DNA of 64,000 bases from Ruminococcus sp. FMBCY1 (GTDB lineage: Bacteria; Bacillota; Clostridia; Oscillospirales; Acutalibacteraceae), in assembly GCF_023921805.1 (NCBI RefSeq), contig NZ_CP074197.1, positions 1,054,001 to 1,118,000 of the forward strand, given 5' to 3'. The position numbers and the translations under genes are program-made. This document shows positions 1 through 7,621 of this stretch, piece by piece. Each line of letters begins with the position of its first letter. Position 1 is the stretch's first letter. Below the pieces are notes generated by a model. That model was not told the DNA's origin and made no database searches. It worked only from the letters and a program-made list of their open reading frames with translations.

Positions 1-2141
1 GGAACAACTACACTGATATCATAATCAATCGGCGGGAATTTTGACGGCTCATCGTAAACGATCGGAGCGGTCTGCGCATCGGTAAATGCATTCATATCAA
101 CCTCAGCAAATACCACGCTTGCTTTCTTGTCAAGCTTTTTGCCCACAGTCGGGTGAACAATACCGATTGTACCGATTTCCTCATTGTCAATCATAATTGT
201 GTAGAGGTTCACAGGGTGTTCATAGCTGTGTGTCGGCTCTGCTTTCTTAAAGCCAAGCGATTTGTGCTTAATGTCCTCTGAAAGTACAACAAGCATATCT
301 CTAAGCTCAAAGTAAAGTGTTTTAATATCCTTAACTTTGCTGAAAAGTGTGATTGCAAGTTTTTTCTGCTCAATGCAAAGGTTGTTTTCGTCAAGGCCTT
401 TTACAACTCTGCCAATTTCAAAAATACCGAAATCATTTGAATATGAAGTATTCGACTTAACCTGACAAAGCTGGGTAGGAATGATTGAATTTCTGATTGT
501 TTCAATGTTAGGGTTAGTAGCGTTTGCAAGCTTAACATTGTTTTCAACTTCAATGCCAAGTGCTTTAAGCTCGTCATTATATGCCCATACATATGAATGG
601 ACTTCATGAAGATTATATCTCTGAACAAGAATATCCTTTATTTTATCTTCATTACTCTTTAACTCGCCTGTTCTTACAGGATAAAGAGGTGAACGGGTTG
701 TATGGACGGCAAAGTTATCATAACCGTAAATTCTTGTGATTTCCTCAATGATGTCAGCCTTGATTGTAACATCCTTTGTAGCTCTCCATGACGGAACGGT
801 TACTGTGAAATCATCACCTGCAAGCTGCACACCGAATCCGAGGCTTTCAAGAGTTTTTACGATTCTTTCTTTGCTGATTTCAATACCTGTATAGCGGTCA
901 ACAAATGCCTTGTCAAATTCAAGAGTAATCTTTTCATAGTGGAAAGCATACTCGTCTGTAAGGCTTGAAACCACCTTAATATCGCTGTCATATGTCTTTA
1001 AAAGTTTAACAAATCTTGCGATTGCAACAGTTGTCATTTCAGGGTCAAGACACTTTTCGTAGCGAATAGATGCGTCTGTTCTGTGAGCAAGTCTTACTGT
1101 TGACTTACGAACCGATACTGCATTGAATGTAGCAGACTCAAGTGTAAGAGTTGTTGTATCGTCAACAATTTCCGAATCAAGACCTCCCATAATACCTGCG
1201 ATTGCAACAGGAGTATTATCGTTACAAATCATAAGTGTATTTTCGTCAATGTTTCTGTCCACACCGTCAAGTGTACGGAATACAAAAGGCTTGTCAAAAC
1301 GCTTAATACGAATTTTCTCTACTTTTCTTGAGTCAAAAGCGTGCATTGGCTGACCCATTTCGAGCATAAGATAGTTTGTAAGGTCAGCAAGGAAATTAAT
1401 ACCGCGAAGACCGCAGTAATAAAGTCTGATTCTCATATTTACGGGGCTTACATTTCTCTTGATGTTCTCAACCTGCAAACAGCTGTAACGCTGACAGAGC
1501 GGATCTTCAATCTTCATATCAACCTTTGCAAGCTCATTGTACTGAGTAAGATCTTCAACCTCAAGCGGCTTTAATGCTCTGCCCGAAAGTGCGGCAAACT
1601 CTCTTGCAATACCGTAATGTCCCCAAAGGTCAGGACGGTTTGTAAGTGACTTATTGTCAACTTCAAAAACTATATCGTCAATTTGGTAAACTTCTTTAAT
1701 ATCTGTACCGTTTGCAACATCATCTGTGATGTCCATAATACCCGAATTATCGTCACTGATTCCGATTTCCGCTTCACTGCAGCACATACCATATGAAGTA
1801 TGACCTGCGAGCGGACGAGGTGCAATGGTAATTTCACCGAGTTTAGCGCCAACCTTTGCGAAAGCGGTTTTCATACCTACTCTTACATTTGGTGCACCGC
1901 AAACTACATCAACAAGTTCGCTTTCACCTGCGTCAACCTTGAGTAAGTGCAGTTTCTTAGAATCAGGGTGATTTTCAATTGATTTAATTTCAGCTACAAC
2001 AACACCGCTTAATTCTGAACCCTTGAAGAAAATTTCGTTTTCCACCTCGGCTGTAGAGAGAGAAAACTGATGTATAAGCTCAACCTTGTCAAGTCCCGAT
2101 AAATCAACAAAGTCTGAAATCCAGTTCATTGATAAAAACAT
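1..2141 (-). CDS. pheT: phenylalanyl-tRNA synthetase beta subunit (3' end outside window)
   Basis: This is the beta subunit of the alpha2-beta2 enzyme that charges tRNA-Phe; it carries tRNA-binding and editing domains. The reverse strand is open from ATG at 2141 (MFLSMNWISDFVDLSGL) to the window edge, about 713 codons of a family that usually has about 800, so the C-terminal anticodon-binding part is missing here. An N-terminal OB-type tRNA-binding domain is visible (NHPDSKKLHLLKVDAG, about residues 57-72), followed by B3/B4-like stretches (NRPDLWGHYGIAREFAALSG and AGIMGG). It starts 14 nt after the pheS stop and shares the T-box leader upstream of pheS. The identification is secure; only the 3' end is unseen. 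Confidence 0.96.
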   Translation of the reverse strand, partial: MFLSMNWISDFVDLSGLDKVELIHQFSLSTAEVENEIFFKGSELSGVVVAEIKSIENHPDSKKLHLLKVDAGESELVDVVCGAPNVRVGMKTAFAKVGAKLGEITIAPRPLAGHTSYGMCCSEAEIGISDDNSGIMDITDDVANGTDIKEVYQIDDIVFEVDNKSLTNRPDLWGHYGIAREFAALSGRALKPLEVEDLTQYNELAKVDMKIEDPLCQRYSCLQVENIKRNVSPVNMRIRLYYCGLRGINFLADLTNYLMLEMGQPMHAFDSRKVEKIRIKRFDKPFVFRTLDGVDRNIDENTLMICNDNTPVAIAGIMGGLDSEIVDDTTTLTLESATFNAVSVRKSTVRLAHRTDASIRYEKCLDPEMTTVAIARFVKLLKTYDSDIKVVSSLTDEYAFHYEKITLEFDKAFVDRYTGIEISKERIVKTLESLGFGVQLAGDDFTVTVPSWRATKDVTIKADIIEEITRIYGYDNFAVHTTRSPLYPVRTGELKSNEDKIKDILVQRYNLHEVHSYVWAYNDELKALGIEVENNVKLANATNPNIETIRNSIIPTQLCQVKSNTSYSNDFGIFEIGRVVKGLDENNLCIEQKKLAITLFSKVKDIKTLYFELRDMLVVLSEDIKHKSLGFKKAEPTHSYEHPVNLYTIMIDNEEIGTIGIVHPTVGKKLDKKASVVFAEVDMNAFTDAQTAPIVYDEPSKFPPIDYDISVVV

Positions 2142-2155
2142 TACTATTCTCCCCC

Positions 2156-3208
2156 TTACTTATCGTCTGTAAACTGTGACAATGCCTTTAAGCTGCCACT
2201 GTTCAAATCTCTGATGTCTTTAATGCCGTACTTCATCATTGCAAGTCTTGTAAGACCAAGACCAAATGCAAAGCCTGTGTATTCGTCCGGGTCAATACCG
2301 CCCTCACGAAGTACATTCGGATGAATCATACCGCATGGGCAAAGCTCAAGCCAACCGCTGTGCTTACATGAAGGACAACCCTCGCCACCGCAGATAAGAC
2401 AACTGATATCAAGCTCAAATCCCGGTTCAACGAATGGGAAAAATCCGGGTCTTAATCGTACATTAATATCTTTTTGGAAAACTTCCGAAAGCATAGTTTT
2501 CATAAAGAAGATAAGGTTTGAAATTGAAATATTTTTGTCAACCATTACACCCTCCATCTGGAAGAATGTGTTTTCGTGACAAGCGTCGGTTGCCTCATTT
2601 CTGAAACATCTGCCCGGGAAAATTGCCTTAATCGGCACACCGTTTTCAATAAGGTTTTTACCGTATTTTTTAAGAATGGCGTTCTGTGCGGCAGAAGTCT
2701 GTGACTTCAAAAGCTGACCGTTATCAAGATAATAAGTATCCTGCATATCTCTTGCAGGGTGATGCTTAGGAATGTTAAGTGACTCAAAACATTCGTAATC
2801 GGTTACAATTTCAGAATAATCTTCTACAGTAAAGCCCATTGATTTAAAAATAGCCTCACACTGTCTTTGTACAAGTGTGATTGGATGATATGAGCCTTTT
2901 ACAATATTTGACGGAGCAGTAATATCAAAAGGACGCATAGAGGCGATTTCTCTTTCTACCTCTTTCTTCTTAAGTTCTTCGATTTTCTGCTCAATTTTTT
3001 CGCTCGCCATAGCCTTAAGCTGGTTTACTTCAGAGCCAAAAGCCTTTTTCTCATCCGGAGAAAGATCTTTCATACCCTTTAAAAGTGCAGTAATACTGCC
3101 CTTTTTACCAAGATAAGCAACTCTGATCTTGTCAAGCTCGACAAGATCGGAAATTTCTGAAACCTTGGCGTTGATTTCGCCCATAAGGCTTATGATTTTC
3201 TCGTTCAT
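2156..3208 (-). CDS. pheS: phenylalanyl-tRNA synthetase alpha subunit
   Basis: This is the catalytic alpha subunit, a class II synthetase that activates Phe and transfers it to tRNA-Phe. The protein has 350 aa, normal for the family. An N-terminal coiled coil covers about residues 1-90, and the class II core has motif 2 (GRCFRNEATDACHENTFFQ) and the FPFVEPGFELD segment followed by the usual Cys-rich insertion (CGGEGCPSC). I chose ATG 3208 because a strong GGAGG lies 5 nt upstream. The longer frame to 3307 would read through the T-box terminator and antiterminator, so it is not coding. The gene is first in pheST and is controlled by the T-box leader. Confidence 0.97.
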   Translation of the reverse strand: MNEKIISLMGEINAKVSEISDLVELDKIRVAYLGKKGSITALLKGMKDLSPDEKKAFGSEVNQLKAMASEKIEQKIEELKKKEVEREIASMRPFDITAPSNIVKGSYHPITLVQRQCEAIFKSMGFTVEDYSEIVTDYECFESLNIPKHHPARDMQDTYYLDNGQLLKSQTSAAQNAILKKYGKNLIENGVPIKAIFPGRCFRNEATDACHENTFFQMEGVMVDKNISISNLIFFMKTMLSEVFQKDINVRLRPGFFPFVEPGFELDISCLICGGEGCPSCKHSGWLELCPCGMIHPNVLREGGIDPDEYTGFAFGLGLTRLAMMKYGIKDIRDLNSGSLKALSQFTDDK

Positions 3209-3220
3209 ACATACCTCCGT

Positions 3221-3466
3221 AAAAATAAAAATCCCTGCGTAATCACTTACGCAGGGACGAATAATATCCGTGGTACCACCCTGATTTTTGCTTAAAGAAG
3301 CAAACACTTCCCGACCTGTAACGGAGTCAGCCGTTGAAACCTACTGTTATTTCAGTCTCACCACTCGGAAGTGAACTTCACGCAATTTCCGCCGCACAAT
3401 GCTTTCAGCCTTGACATCGCTCTCTTTTCGGCATAAAAAACGCTACTCTCTTCGTCAGCGTGTTAT
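3221..3466 (-). promoter_or_regulatory. T-box leader of pheST (tRNA-Phe responsive)
   Basis: The minus-strand leader contains the T-box core (AGGGTGGTACCACGG, about 3268-3283), followed by an intrinsic terminator whose stem is CCCTGCGTAA/TTACGCAGGG (3233-3242 with 3247-3256) with a U-rich tail at 3221-3231. The 5' part has the AGAGAG element of Stem I and a GAAGTTCAC segment. The TTC at 3373-3375 is the likely Phe specifier, which agrees with the downstream gene. Uncharged tRNA-Phe should pair with the T-box bulge and favour the antiterminator. The specifier assignment is an inference from position and gene content. Confidence 0.93.
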
Positions 3467-3473
3467 CATTAGT

Positions 3474-3502
3474 ATAATATCATTTTCTTTTTGATTTTGC
3501 AA
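3474..3502 (-). promoter_or_regulatory. sigma-A type promoter of the pheST T-box transcript
   Basis: On the minus strand the -35 is TTGCAA (3497-3502) and the -10 is TATTAT (3474-3479), with a 17-nt spacer. The predicted start lies just before Stem I of the T-box. Confidence 0.75.
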
Positions 3503-3572
3503 TAGTTTTATTGAAAAAAAACGCTTATTATGTTATTATACTATTAATCTACTTAAAAAAGGAGTAAAAAAA

Positions 3573-4109
3573 TTGGAAATATTTAACGAACAGCTTGTAA
3601 AAAGAGTTAAAAAGCCAAAACAGCTTATCATTAAAATTTTATCGGTAGCATTGCTTATAACAATTCCCGCCCTTTGCATTGCGCTTGCATATCCGCTCCA
3701 CCTTGCTTACCTTATCTATGTGGCGTTTTTTATTTTCCTTATAGGAATATACATAGTTTGGTATGTTTTCAGTATTCAGCGTGTAGAATATGAATATTCG
3801 GTTTCAGGCGGAATTATTGAGGTTTCAAAGATTATTGCTCTAAGAAAAAGAAAAACAATGTGCAAACTGCAGATAAGCGACATTGAAATTCTTGACAAAG
3901 ATGAAAAAGTAATTGATACAATGCGATTTGCTAAGCGCATTGAGGCTTGTGCCGATATTAATGACGAAAACAACTATTATGCTGTTTTTAATTCTGCGGC
4001 ATACGGCAAAACTTTGCTTGTATTTGCGCCTAACGAGAAAATTCTCAATGCAATGAAAGGTCATCTTAAGAAAGACATTGTACTCAAGATTTTTTACAAA
4101 AGAGGCTAA
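3573..4109 (+). CDS. conserved membrane protein of unknown function
   Basis: I do not recognise a named family. The protein has 178 aa. A basic N-terminus is followed by two closely spaced transmembrane segments at about residues 20-40 and 46-68. The rest is a cytosolic beta-rich domain (about residues 70-178), reminiscent of PH-like membrane-anchored domains. The start is TTG at 3573, supported by GGAG at 3561-3564 with 8 nt spacing; no better ATG exists. It ends 3 nt before nnrD, so the two are probably co-transcribed. It is transcribed divergently from pheST. Confidence 0.75.
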   Translation: MEIFNEQLVKRVKKPKQLIIKILSVALLITIPALCIALAYPLHLAYLIYVAFFIFLIGIYIVWYVFSIQRVEYEYSVSGGIIEVSKIIALRKRKTMCKLQISDIEILDKDEKVIDTMRFAKRIEACADINDENNYYAVFNSAAYGKTLLVFAPNEKILNAMKGHLKKDIVLKIFYKRG

Positions 4110-4112
4110 ATT

Positions 4113-4982
4113 ATGAAAGAAACAGATAGATTGCTTTTTAACAAGGCTGTTTTTAACCGTCCCGATGACTCCAATAAAGGTACTCTCGGCAGTTTACTGT
4201 GCATTTGCGGCAGTTACGGAATGGCAGGCGCTGCAATTATGGCAGGTAAGGCAGCCTTAAGATGCGGAATCGGTTTATTAAAAATTGCCGTACCGAAAAG
4301 CATTTATCCTGTCTGTGCAACAAATATTCTTGAAAGCGTATATTATCCGCTTGAAGAAACTTCAAACGGTGTAATTTCAAGTAAAAACACCGATTTTTTG
4401 CTTGAAATGTGCGAAAAATCTTCTGCCGTAGTAATAGGCTGCGGACTTTCGGTTTGTGATGACACAAAAAATTTAGTACAATCTGTAATTACAAATTGCG
4501 AAAAGCCGCTTGTGATTGATGCCGACGCATTGAACTGCATTTGCAATAAACCGGAAATTCTTAAAAATTTAAAAGCGCCTGCCATTATTACACCTCATCC
4601 CGGCGAAATGGCAAGACTTTTACATTCAACTCCAAAGACGGTTAATTCAAACAGAGAAAATACTGCGATTGATTTTGCAAAAAAATTCGGTGTAGTAACT
4701 GTTTTAAAAGGTGCGGGAACAATAATAGCATCACCTGACGGTGAAGTTTATATTAATCACACAGGCAATTCGGGAATGGCAACCGGAGGCAGCGGTGATG
4801 TCTTGTCAGGAATAATCGGCTCACTGCTTGCTCAAGGTGCATCCCCTATCAATGCAGCAGCGGCAGGAGTATTTCTTCACGGCACAATCGGCGACCTTGC
4901 CGCAGAAAAACTCGGTAAAATATCAATGCTGCCAACCGATATGATAGATATGATTCCAACAGCTTATTTGAAACTAATGTAA
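4113..4982 (+). CDS. nnrD: ADP/ATP-dependent NAD(P)H-hydrate dehydratase
   Basis: This metabolite-repair enzyme dehydrates the S-form of NAD(P)HX back to NAD(P)H, using ADP (or ATP) as energy source. The 289-aa protein matches the stand-alone C-terminal YjeF half, which has a ribokinase-like fold. Visible family signatures are the N-terminal GTLGSLLCICGSYGMAGAA glycine-rich segment, IITPHPGEMARL at about residues 160-172, and the catalytic GGSGDVLSG with its Asp near residue 228. No epimerase (NnrE) domain is fused; it would be encoded elsewhere. It follows the membrane-protein gene by 3 nt. The frame stays open beyond the TAA stop into the downstream winged-helix ORF. Confidence 0.94.
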   Translation: MKETDRLLFNKAVFNRPDDSNKGTLGSLLCICGSYGMAGAAIMAGKAALRCGIGLLKIAVPKSIYPVCATNILESVYYPLEETSNGVISSKNTDFLLEMCEKSSAVVIGCGLSVCDDTKNLVQSVITNCEKPLVIDADALNCICNKPEILKNLKAPAIITPHPGEMARLLHSTPKTVNSNRENTAIDFAKKFGVVTVLKGAGTIIASPDGEVYINHTGNSGMATGGSGDVLSGIIGSLLAQGASPINAAAAGVFLHGTIGDLAAEKLGKISMLPTDMIDMIPTAYLKLM

Positions 4983-4985
4983 ATT

Positions 4986-5052
4986 CAAAGTGCCACATAT
5001 GAAATTTCAAAGTGCCAAAATGACACTTTTGGAAAAGAAAATGGCACTTTGG
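4986..5052. repeat. direct and inverted CAAAGTGCCA repeats between nnrD and the winged-helix ORF
   Basis: CAAAGTGCCA occurs at 4986-4995 and 5008-5017, and its inverse TGGCACTTTG at 5042-5051. The middle unit also forms an imperfect palindrome with TGACACTTTTGG. This could be an operator for the adjacent winged-helix protein, or decayed linker-coding repeats of its parent gene. Confidence 0.5.
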
Positions 5053-5261
5053 AATTATCTCTTGAAGATTTATCAATCATAAAAGCGTTAAAAGAAAATC
5101 CGCAAATCACTCAAAAGGATTTAGCAGTTAAGGTAGGAAAATCAGAACGCTCTATAAAAAGGAAAACCGTACTTTTACAGGAAAAAGGCTTTATAAAGCG
5201 TGAAAGCGGAAAAAGAAACGGTAAATGGATTGTTTTAATTGACAATTCAAAAGCAAATTAA
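5049..5261 (+). CDS. small winged-helix protein, probably a remnant of an AlbA_2/HATPase_c_4-type regulator
   Basis: The 70-aa product is one winged-helix domain (ITQKDLAVKVGKSERSIKRK, then LQEKGFIKRE). It closely resembles the C-terminal DNA-binding domain of larger Schlafen AlbA_2/HATPase_c_4 proteins. The frame continues upstream without a stop as far as the nnrD TAA, in the same frame, through NDTFGKENGTLE-like sequence resembling the repetitive linker of those proteins. No Shine-Dalgarno sequence lies at a useful distance from TTG 5049 (GGA is 16 nt away). I therefore suspect a truncated remnant rather than a designed small regulator. A terminator follows directly. Confidence 0.5.
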   Translation: MELSLEDLSIIKALKENPQITQKDLAVKVGKSERSIKRKTVLLQEKGFIKRESGKRNGKWIVLIDNSKAN

Positions 5262-5266
5262 ATATT

Positions 5267-5312
5267 GGCAACATAGATAATTAAAGTTATTTATGTTGCC
5301 ATTTATTTTTTG
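5267..5312 (+). terminator. intrinsic terminator after the winged-helix ORF
   Basis: The 14-bp stem GGCAACATAGATAA/TTATTTATGTTGCC has one G-U pair and a 6-nt loop, and is followed by ATTTATTTTTT. Confidence 0.85.
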
Positions 5313-5374
5313 TATAAATAATTTTTGCCTTGCTTTTTACATATAATTAAGCAAAGACAGGAGAGTGGCGTAAT

Positions 5375-5881
5375 ATGAAAAAACTAAGGCTTTTTGTATT
5401 ATTCTTCTTAATGGCAATAATTTTTTCTGCTTGCCAAAGTAATGAAGTTAAAAAAAGTATAATTACAAATTTTAATGCCGATTTTACGGCAAGCAAAGGA
5501 GATTTTTCGGCAGGAGGAAGTATAACGGCAAATGACGGTCAAACCGAACTTGTTTTTAACAAACCGCAAACTGTTGACGGGTTAAAAATCGGCAATGACG
5601 GAGGTGAAATATCCATTGAAATAGATGACTTAACAAGTACTGCAGACGAGGCATATTTGCCAAATGACAATCTGTTGCAACTTATACATTGTGTTGCAAC
5701 AGAGATTTGTGACGGGAGAGAAATTCTTTATCAAAAAAATAATGAATACGATACATATATACTGGAAACTTCAAAGGGCAAATGCACATATTCCGTAGAT
5801 AAAAACGGATATATATTATCTGCGCAAATAAATTCTAAAAATTTTCGTATTGATTTCAGCAATCAATACGAGCTTGGTTAA
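5375..5881 (+). CDS. small exported lipoprotein of unknown function
   Basis: The 168-aa protein begins with a lipoprotein signal peptide (MKKLRLFVLFFLMAIIFSAC) with the lipobox Cys at residue 20, so it should be anchored to the outer face of the membrane. The mature part is beta-rich (repeated short strands such as GDFSAGGSITAND and TYSVDKNGYILSAQI), which would fit a LolA/LppX-like half-barrel, but I cannot confirm the family. AGGAGAG lies upstream of ATG 5375. It is flanked by a terminator upstream and by mazF downstream, and looks like a single-gene unit. Confidence 0.75.
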   Translation: MKKLRLFVLFFLMAIIFSACQSNEVKKSIITNFNADFTASKGDFSAGGSITANDGQTELVFNKPQTVDGLKIGNDGGEISIEIDDLTSTADEAYLPNDNLLQLIHCVATEICDGREILYQKNNEYDTYILETSKGKCTYSVDKNGYILSAQINSKNFRIDFSNQYELG

Positions 5882-6000
5882 TAAAATGAAAACTAAAAGC
5901 CTTCACAATTTTTACGCCCAAAAATATTATATAGTAGCTGTATAAAAACTTTTGGAAAGGGAAAAATATCAGTAATCTAATTATTTGGAGCGTGAAAGTC

Positions 6001-6348
6001 TTGAATATCAAACGAGGGGATATTTTTTATGCAGATTTAAGTCCGGTGATAGGCTCTGAACAAGGCGGAATAAGACCCGTACTTATAGTTCAGAACGATG
6101 TGGGAAACCGATTCAGTCCTACCGTTATAGCTGCGGCAATCACAAGTCAGCAGTCAAAGGCAAATCTGCCCACACACATTCCGCTCAATGCAGATTCTTC
6201 GGGACTTGCCAAAGACAGCGTTGTTTTGCTTGAACAAGTCCGCACCATAGATAAAAAACGACTCAAAGAAAAAATGGGCTCGGTTGACCAAAACTATATG
6301 AGCGAAATAAATGACGCAATTTCTATTTCTTTCGGACTTAATGTCTGA
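6001..6348 (+). CDS. mazF: MazF/PemK-family endoribonuclease toxin, no adjacent antitoxin
   Basis: The predicted product is a sequence-specific mRNA interferase of the CcdB/PemK fold. Family motifs are plain: KRGDIFYADLSPVIGSEQGG at the N-terminus, RPVLIVQND, and the T-S-Q/P-T-H-I-P segment that forms the active-site groove. I prefer TTG 6001 (115 aa, MNIKRGDIFY) because GGAG at 5987-5990 is 10 nt upstream. GTG 5992 would sit 1 nt from that site. In many Firmicutes mazF follows alr and an antitoxin gene (mazE/ndoAI); here the preceding gene is a lipoprotein and no antitoxin-like ORF is visible on either side. A terminator follows. Confidence 0.9.
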   Translation: MNIKRGDIFYADLSPVIGSEQGGIRPVLIVQNDVGNRFSPTVIAAAITSQQSKANLPTHIPLNADSSGLAKDSVVLLEQVRTIDKKRLKEKMGSVDQNYMSEINDAISISFGLNV

Positions 6349-6380
6349 TTATGTGCTACATATTTGTGGCACAATCTACA

Positions 6381-6405
6381 GCCTTCCTGAATTGGGAGGC
6401 TTTTT
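6381..6405 (+). terminator. intrinsic terminator of mazF
   Basis: Stem GCCTTCC/GGGAGGC (one G-U pair) with a 6-nt loop, followed by TTTTT. Confidence 0.85.
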
Positions 6406-6468
6406 GATTTATAAAAACCAATAAAATAGCAAATTTAAACAATTCACATAAAATTCACGAAAACGGGC

Positions 6469-6497
6469 TTGAAAAATTAACTGATTTAGTATATAAT
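6469..6497 (+). promoter_or_regulatory. sigma-A type promoter of ireB
   Basis: TTGAAA (6469-6474), 17-nt spacer, TATAAT (6492-6497); the ireB start is 34 nt further on. Confidence 0.8.
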
Positions 6498-6530
6498 ATA
6501 AAAAGAATAATTTACAGGAGGTGTTTCGGT

Positions 6531-6776
6531 ATGTTGGATAAGACTATGATTTTCTCACTTGGTGAGGAACGGGACGATGCTATTAAAAGAAGTCTTACCA
6601 TCGTTTATGATGCTCTCAGACAAAAGGGCTATAACCCAATAAACCAAATAGTAGGCTATATTCTTAGTGAGGATCCCACATATATAACAACTTACAACAA
6701 CGCACGCAACATTATCAGTAAAATTGACCGTGACGACTTACTTGAAGCACTCGTAAAATCTTACCTTAATGTTTAG
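6531..6776 (+). CDS. ireB: IreB family regulatory phosphoprotein (UPF0297)
   Basis: The 81-aa protein matches the IreB/UPF0297 family closely: MLDKTMIFSLGEERDDAIK at the start, then ALRQKGYNPINQIVGYILSEDPTYITTYNNARN. In Enterococcus, IreB is a small substrate of the PASTA kinase IreK and affects cephalosporin resistance; in most Clostridia it is simply conserved. A GGAGGTG ribosome site precedes ATG. The gene has its own consensus promoter and is followed by a second small gene 16 nt downstream. Confidence 0.95.
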   Translation: MLDKTMIFSLGEERDDAIKRSLTIVYDALRQKGYNPINQIVGYILSEDPTYITTYNNARNIISKIDRDDLLEALVKSYLNV

Positions 6777-6792
6777 AAAGGACTGATGCTTC

Positions 6793-7095
6793 GTGGCAGA
6801 AGCTAAAAAAACAGCTCAGGAATTTTCCACCTATAAAGGCAGACCGCTCGTAAGGTGTGGCGATGAGATTTATTACGGCAATATGTCTGAACCATATGTT
6901 ATCAGACTTCAGGTAAAAAGCAAAAACGAGGTAAACGGACTTCAGGTTGCGGATAAAGTTACTGTTCAGTTACTTGCCACTGACCCTGACCTTTCACCAA
7001 GAAAGCAGCTTGTAAAATCAAGCGAAAAGCACGGACTTTTTGTTGCAATGGATATTGCTGACATCTGGCTCGAAAGAGCACTTGCCAACAACTGA
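6793..7095 (+). CDS. small conserved hypothetical protein, co-transcribed with ireB
   Basis: The 100-aa soluble protein has no motif I can assign. It contains short beta-strand-like segments (GRPLVRCGDEIYYG, YVIRLQVKS, DKVTVQLLATD) and a C-terminal helix (GLFVAMDIADIWLERAL). The start is GTG 6793, with AAAGGA about 10 nt upstream. It lies 16 nt after ireB and ends in a strong terminator, so the two form a bicistronic unit. Confidence 0.8.
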   Translation: MAEAKKTAQEFSTYKGRPLVRCGDEIYYGNMSEPYVIRLQVKSKNEVNGLQVADKVTVQLLATDPDLSPRKQLVKSSEKHGLFVAMDIADIWLERALANN

Positions 7096-7107
7096 ATATT
7101 AATGCTG

Positions 7108-7142
7108 AAAAAGCTATCACATTGATTTGTGATAGCTTTTTT
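7108..7142 (+). terminator. intrinsic terminator of the ireB unit
   Basis: Stem AAGCTATCACA/TGTGATAGCTT (11 bp, 6-nt loop) followed by a run of T; the A-rich left flank would let it act in both directions. Confidence 0.88.
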
Positions 7143-7158
7143 GCTTTTTGTAAGAAAT

Positions 7159-7618
7159 CTTTATCAAAAGTTGAAGTAATTTATGGTTTAGCTGATTGCT
7201 TTATCAAGCAATTATAAAAGTTTGGTCGACCTTTTCAAAGGTCGTGGGTGTGGGCAAAGCCCACAAATATTTTCCGTTTATGCAAACTAACGATAGCCAA
7301 ACAGCTTGCTGTTTGGCGGCTTAAGTTCAACGGCTTAACCTATAAATGCGACAGCAACAAGAAAAGCCATTCGATATATAATGAAAAGTTAATTATTTCT
7401 TTTATAAAAGGCTACCGCCTGTTTTAGCAAACTTAGTTTTAGCACGCAAGCAGCATAGCTGTTTGCGCCTGATAAATTGTTATATCGGAAGATTTTTATG
7501 GATGCTGCCCAAACCCGCAATTTTTGAAAAAATTGAGTAAACTTTTTTGTTTTTGGGAGGATAATTTAGCGTTAGCTAAATTTCAATCCCCGACCGACAC
7601 TCCGCTAAACCGTAATTT
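7159..7618 (-). repeat. dispersed hairpin-rich element, copy 1 (inverted orientation)
   Basis: This is the reverse complement of the copies at 23.2 and 27.9 kb. Terminal inverted repeats are AATTTATGGTTTAGC (7178-7192) and GCTAAACCGTAATTT (7604-7618), plus a conserved tail (CTTTATCAAAAGTTGA, 7159-7174). The interior holds a series of short hairpins, for example around GACCTTTTCAAAGGTC and GTGGGCAAAGCCCAC. There is no ORF. It fills the gap between the convergent ireB unit and the GNAT gene and ends 3 nt from the GNAT stop codon. Confidence 0.88.
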
Positions 7619-7621
7619 ATA

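Noticed and set aside
3209-3307. N-terminal extension of PheS (33 residues before ATG 3208)
   Set aside because: It overlaps the T-box antiterminator and terminator; the ribosome site and family alignment support ATG 3208.
5319-5347. Promoter for the lipoprotein gene around TATAAT 5342-5347
   Set aside because: The -10 is good, but no acceptable -35 stands at 16-18 nt, so I do not list it.
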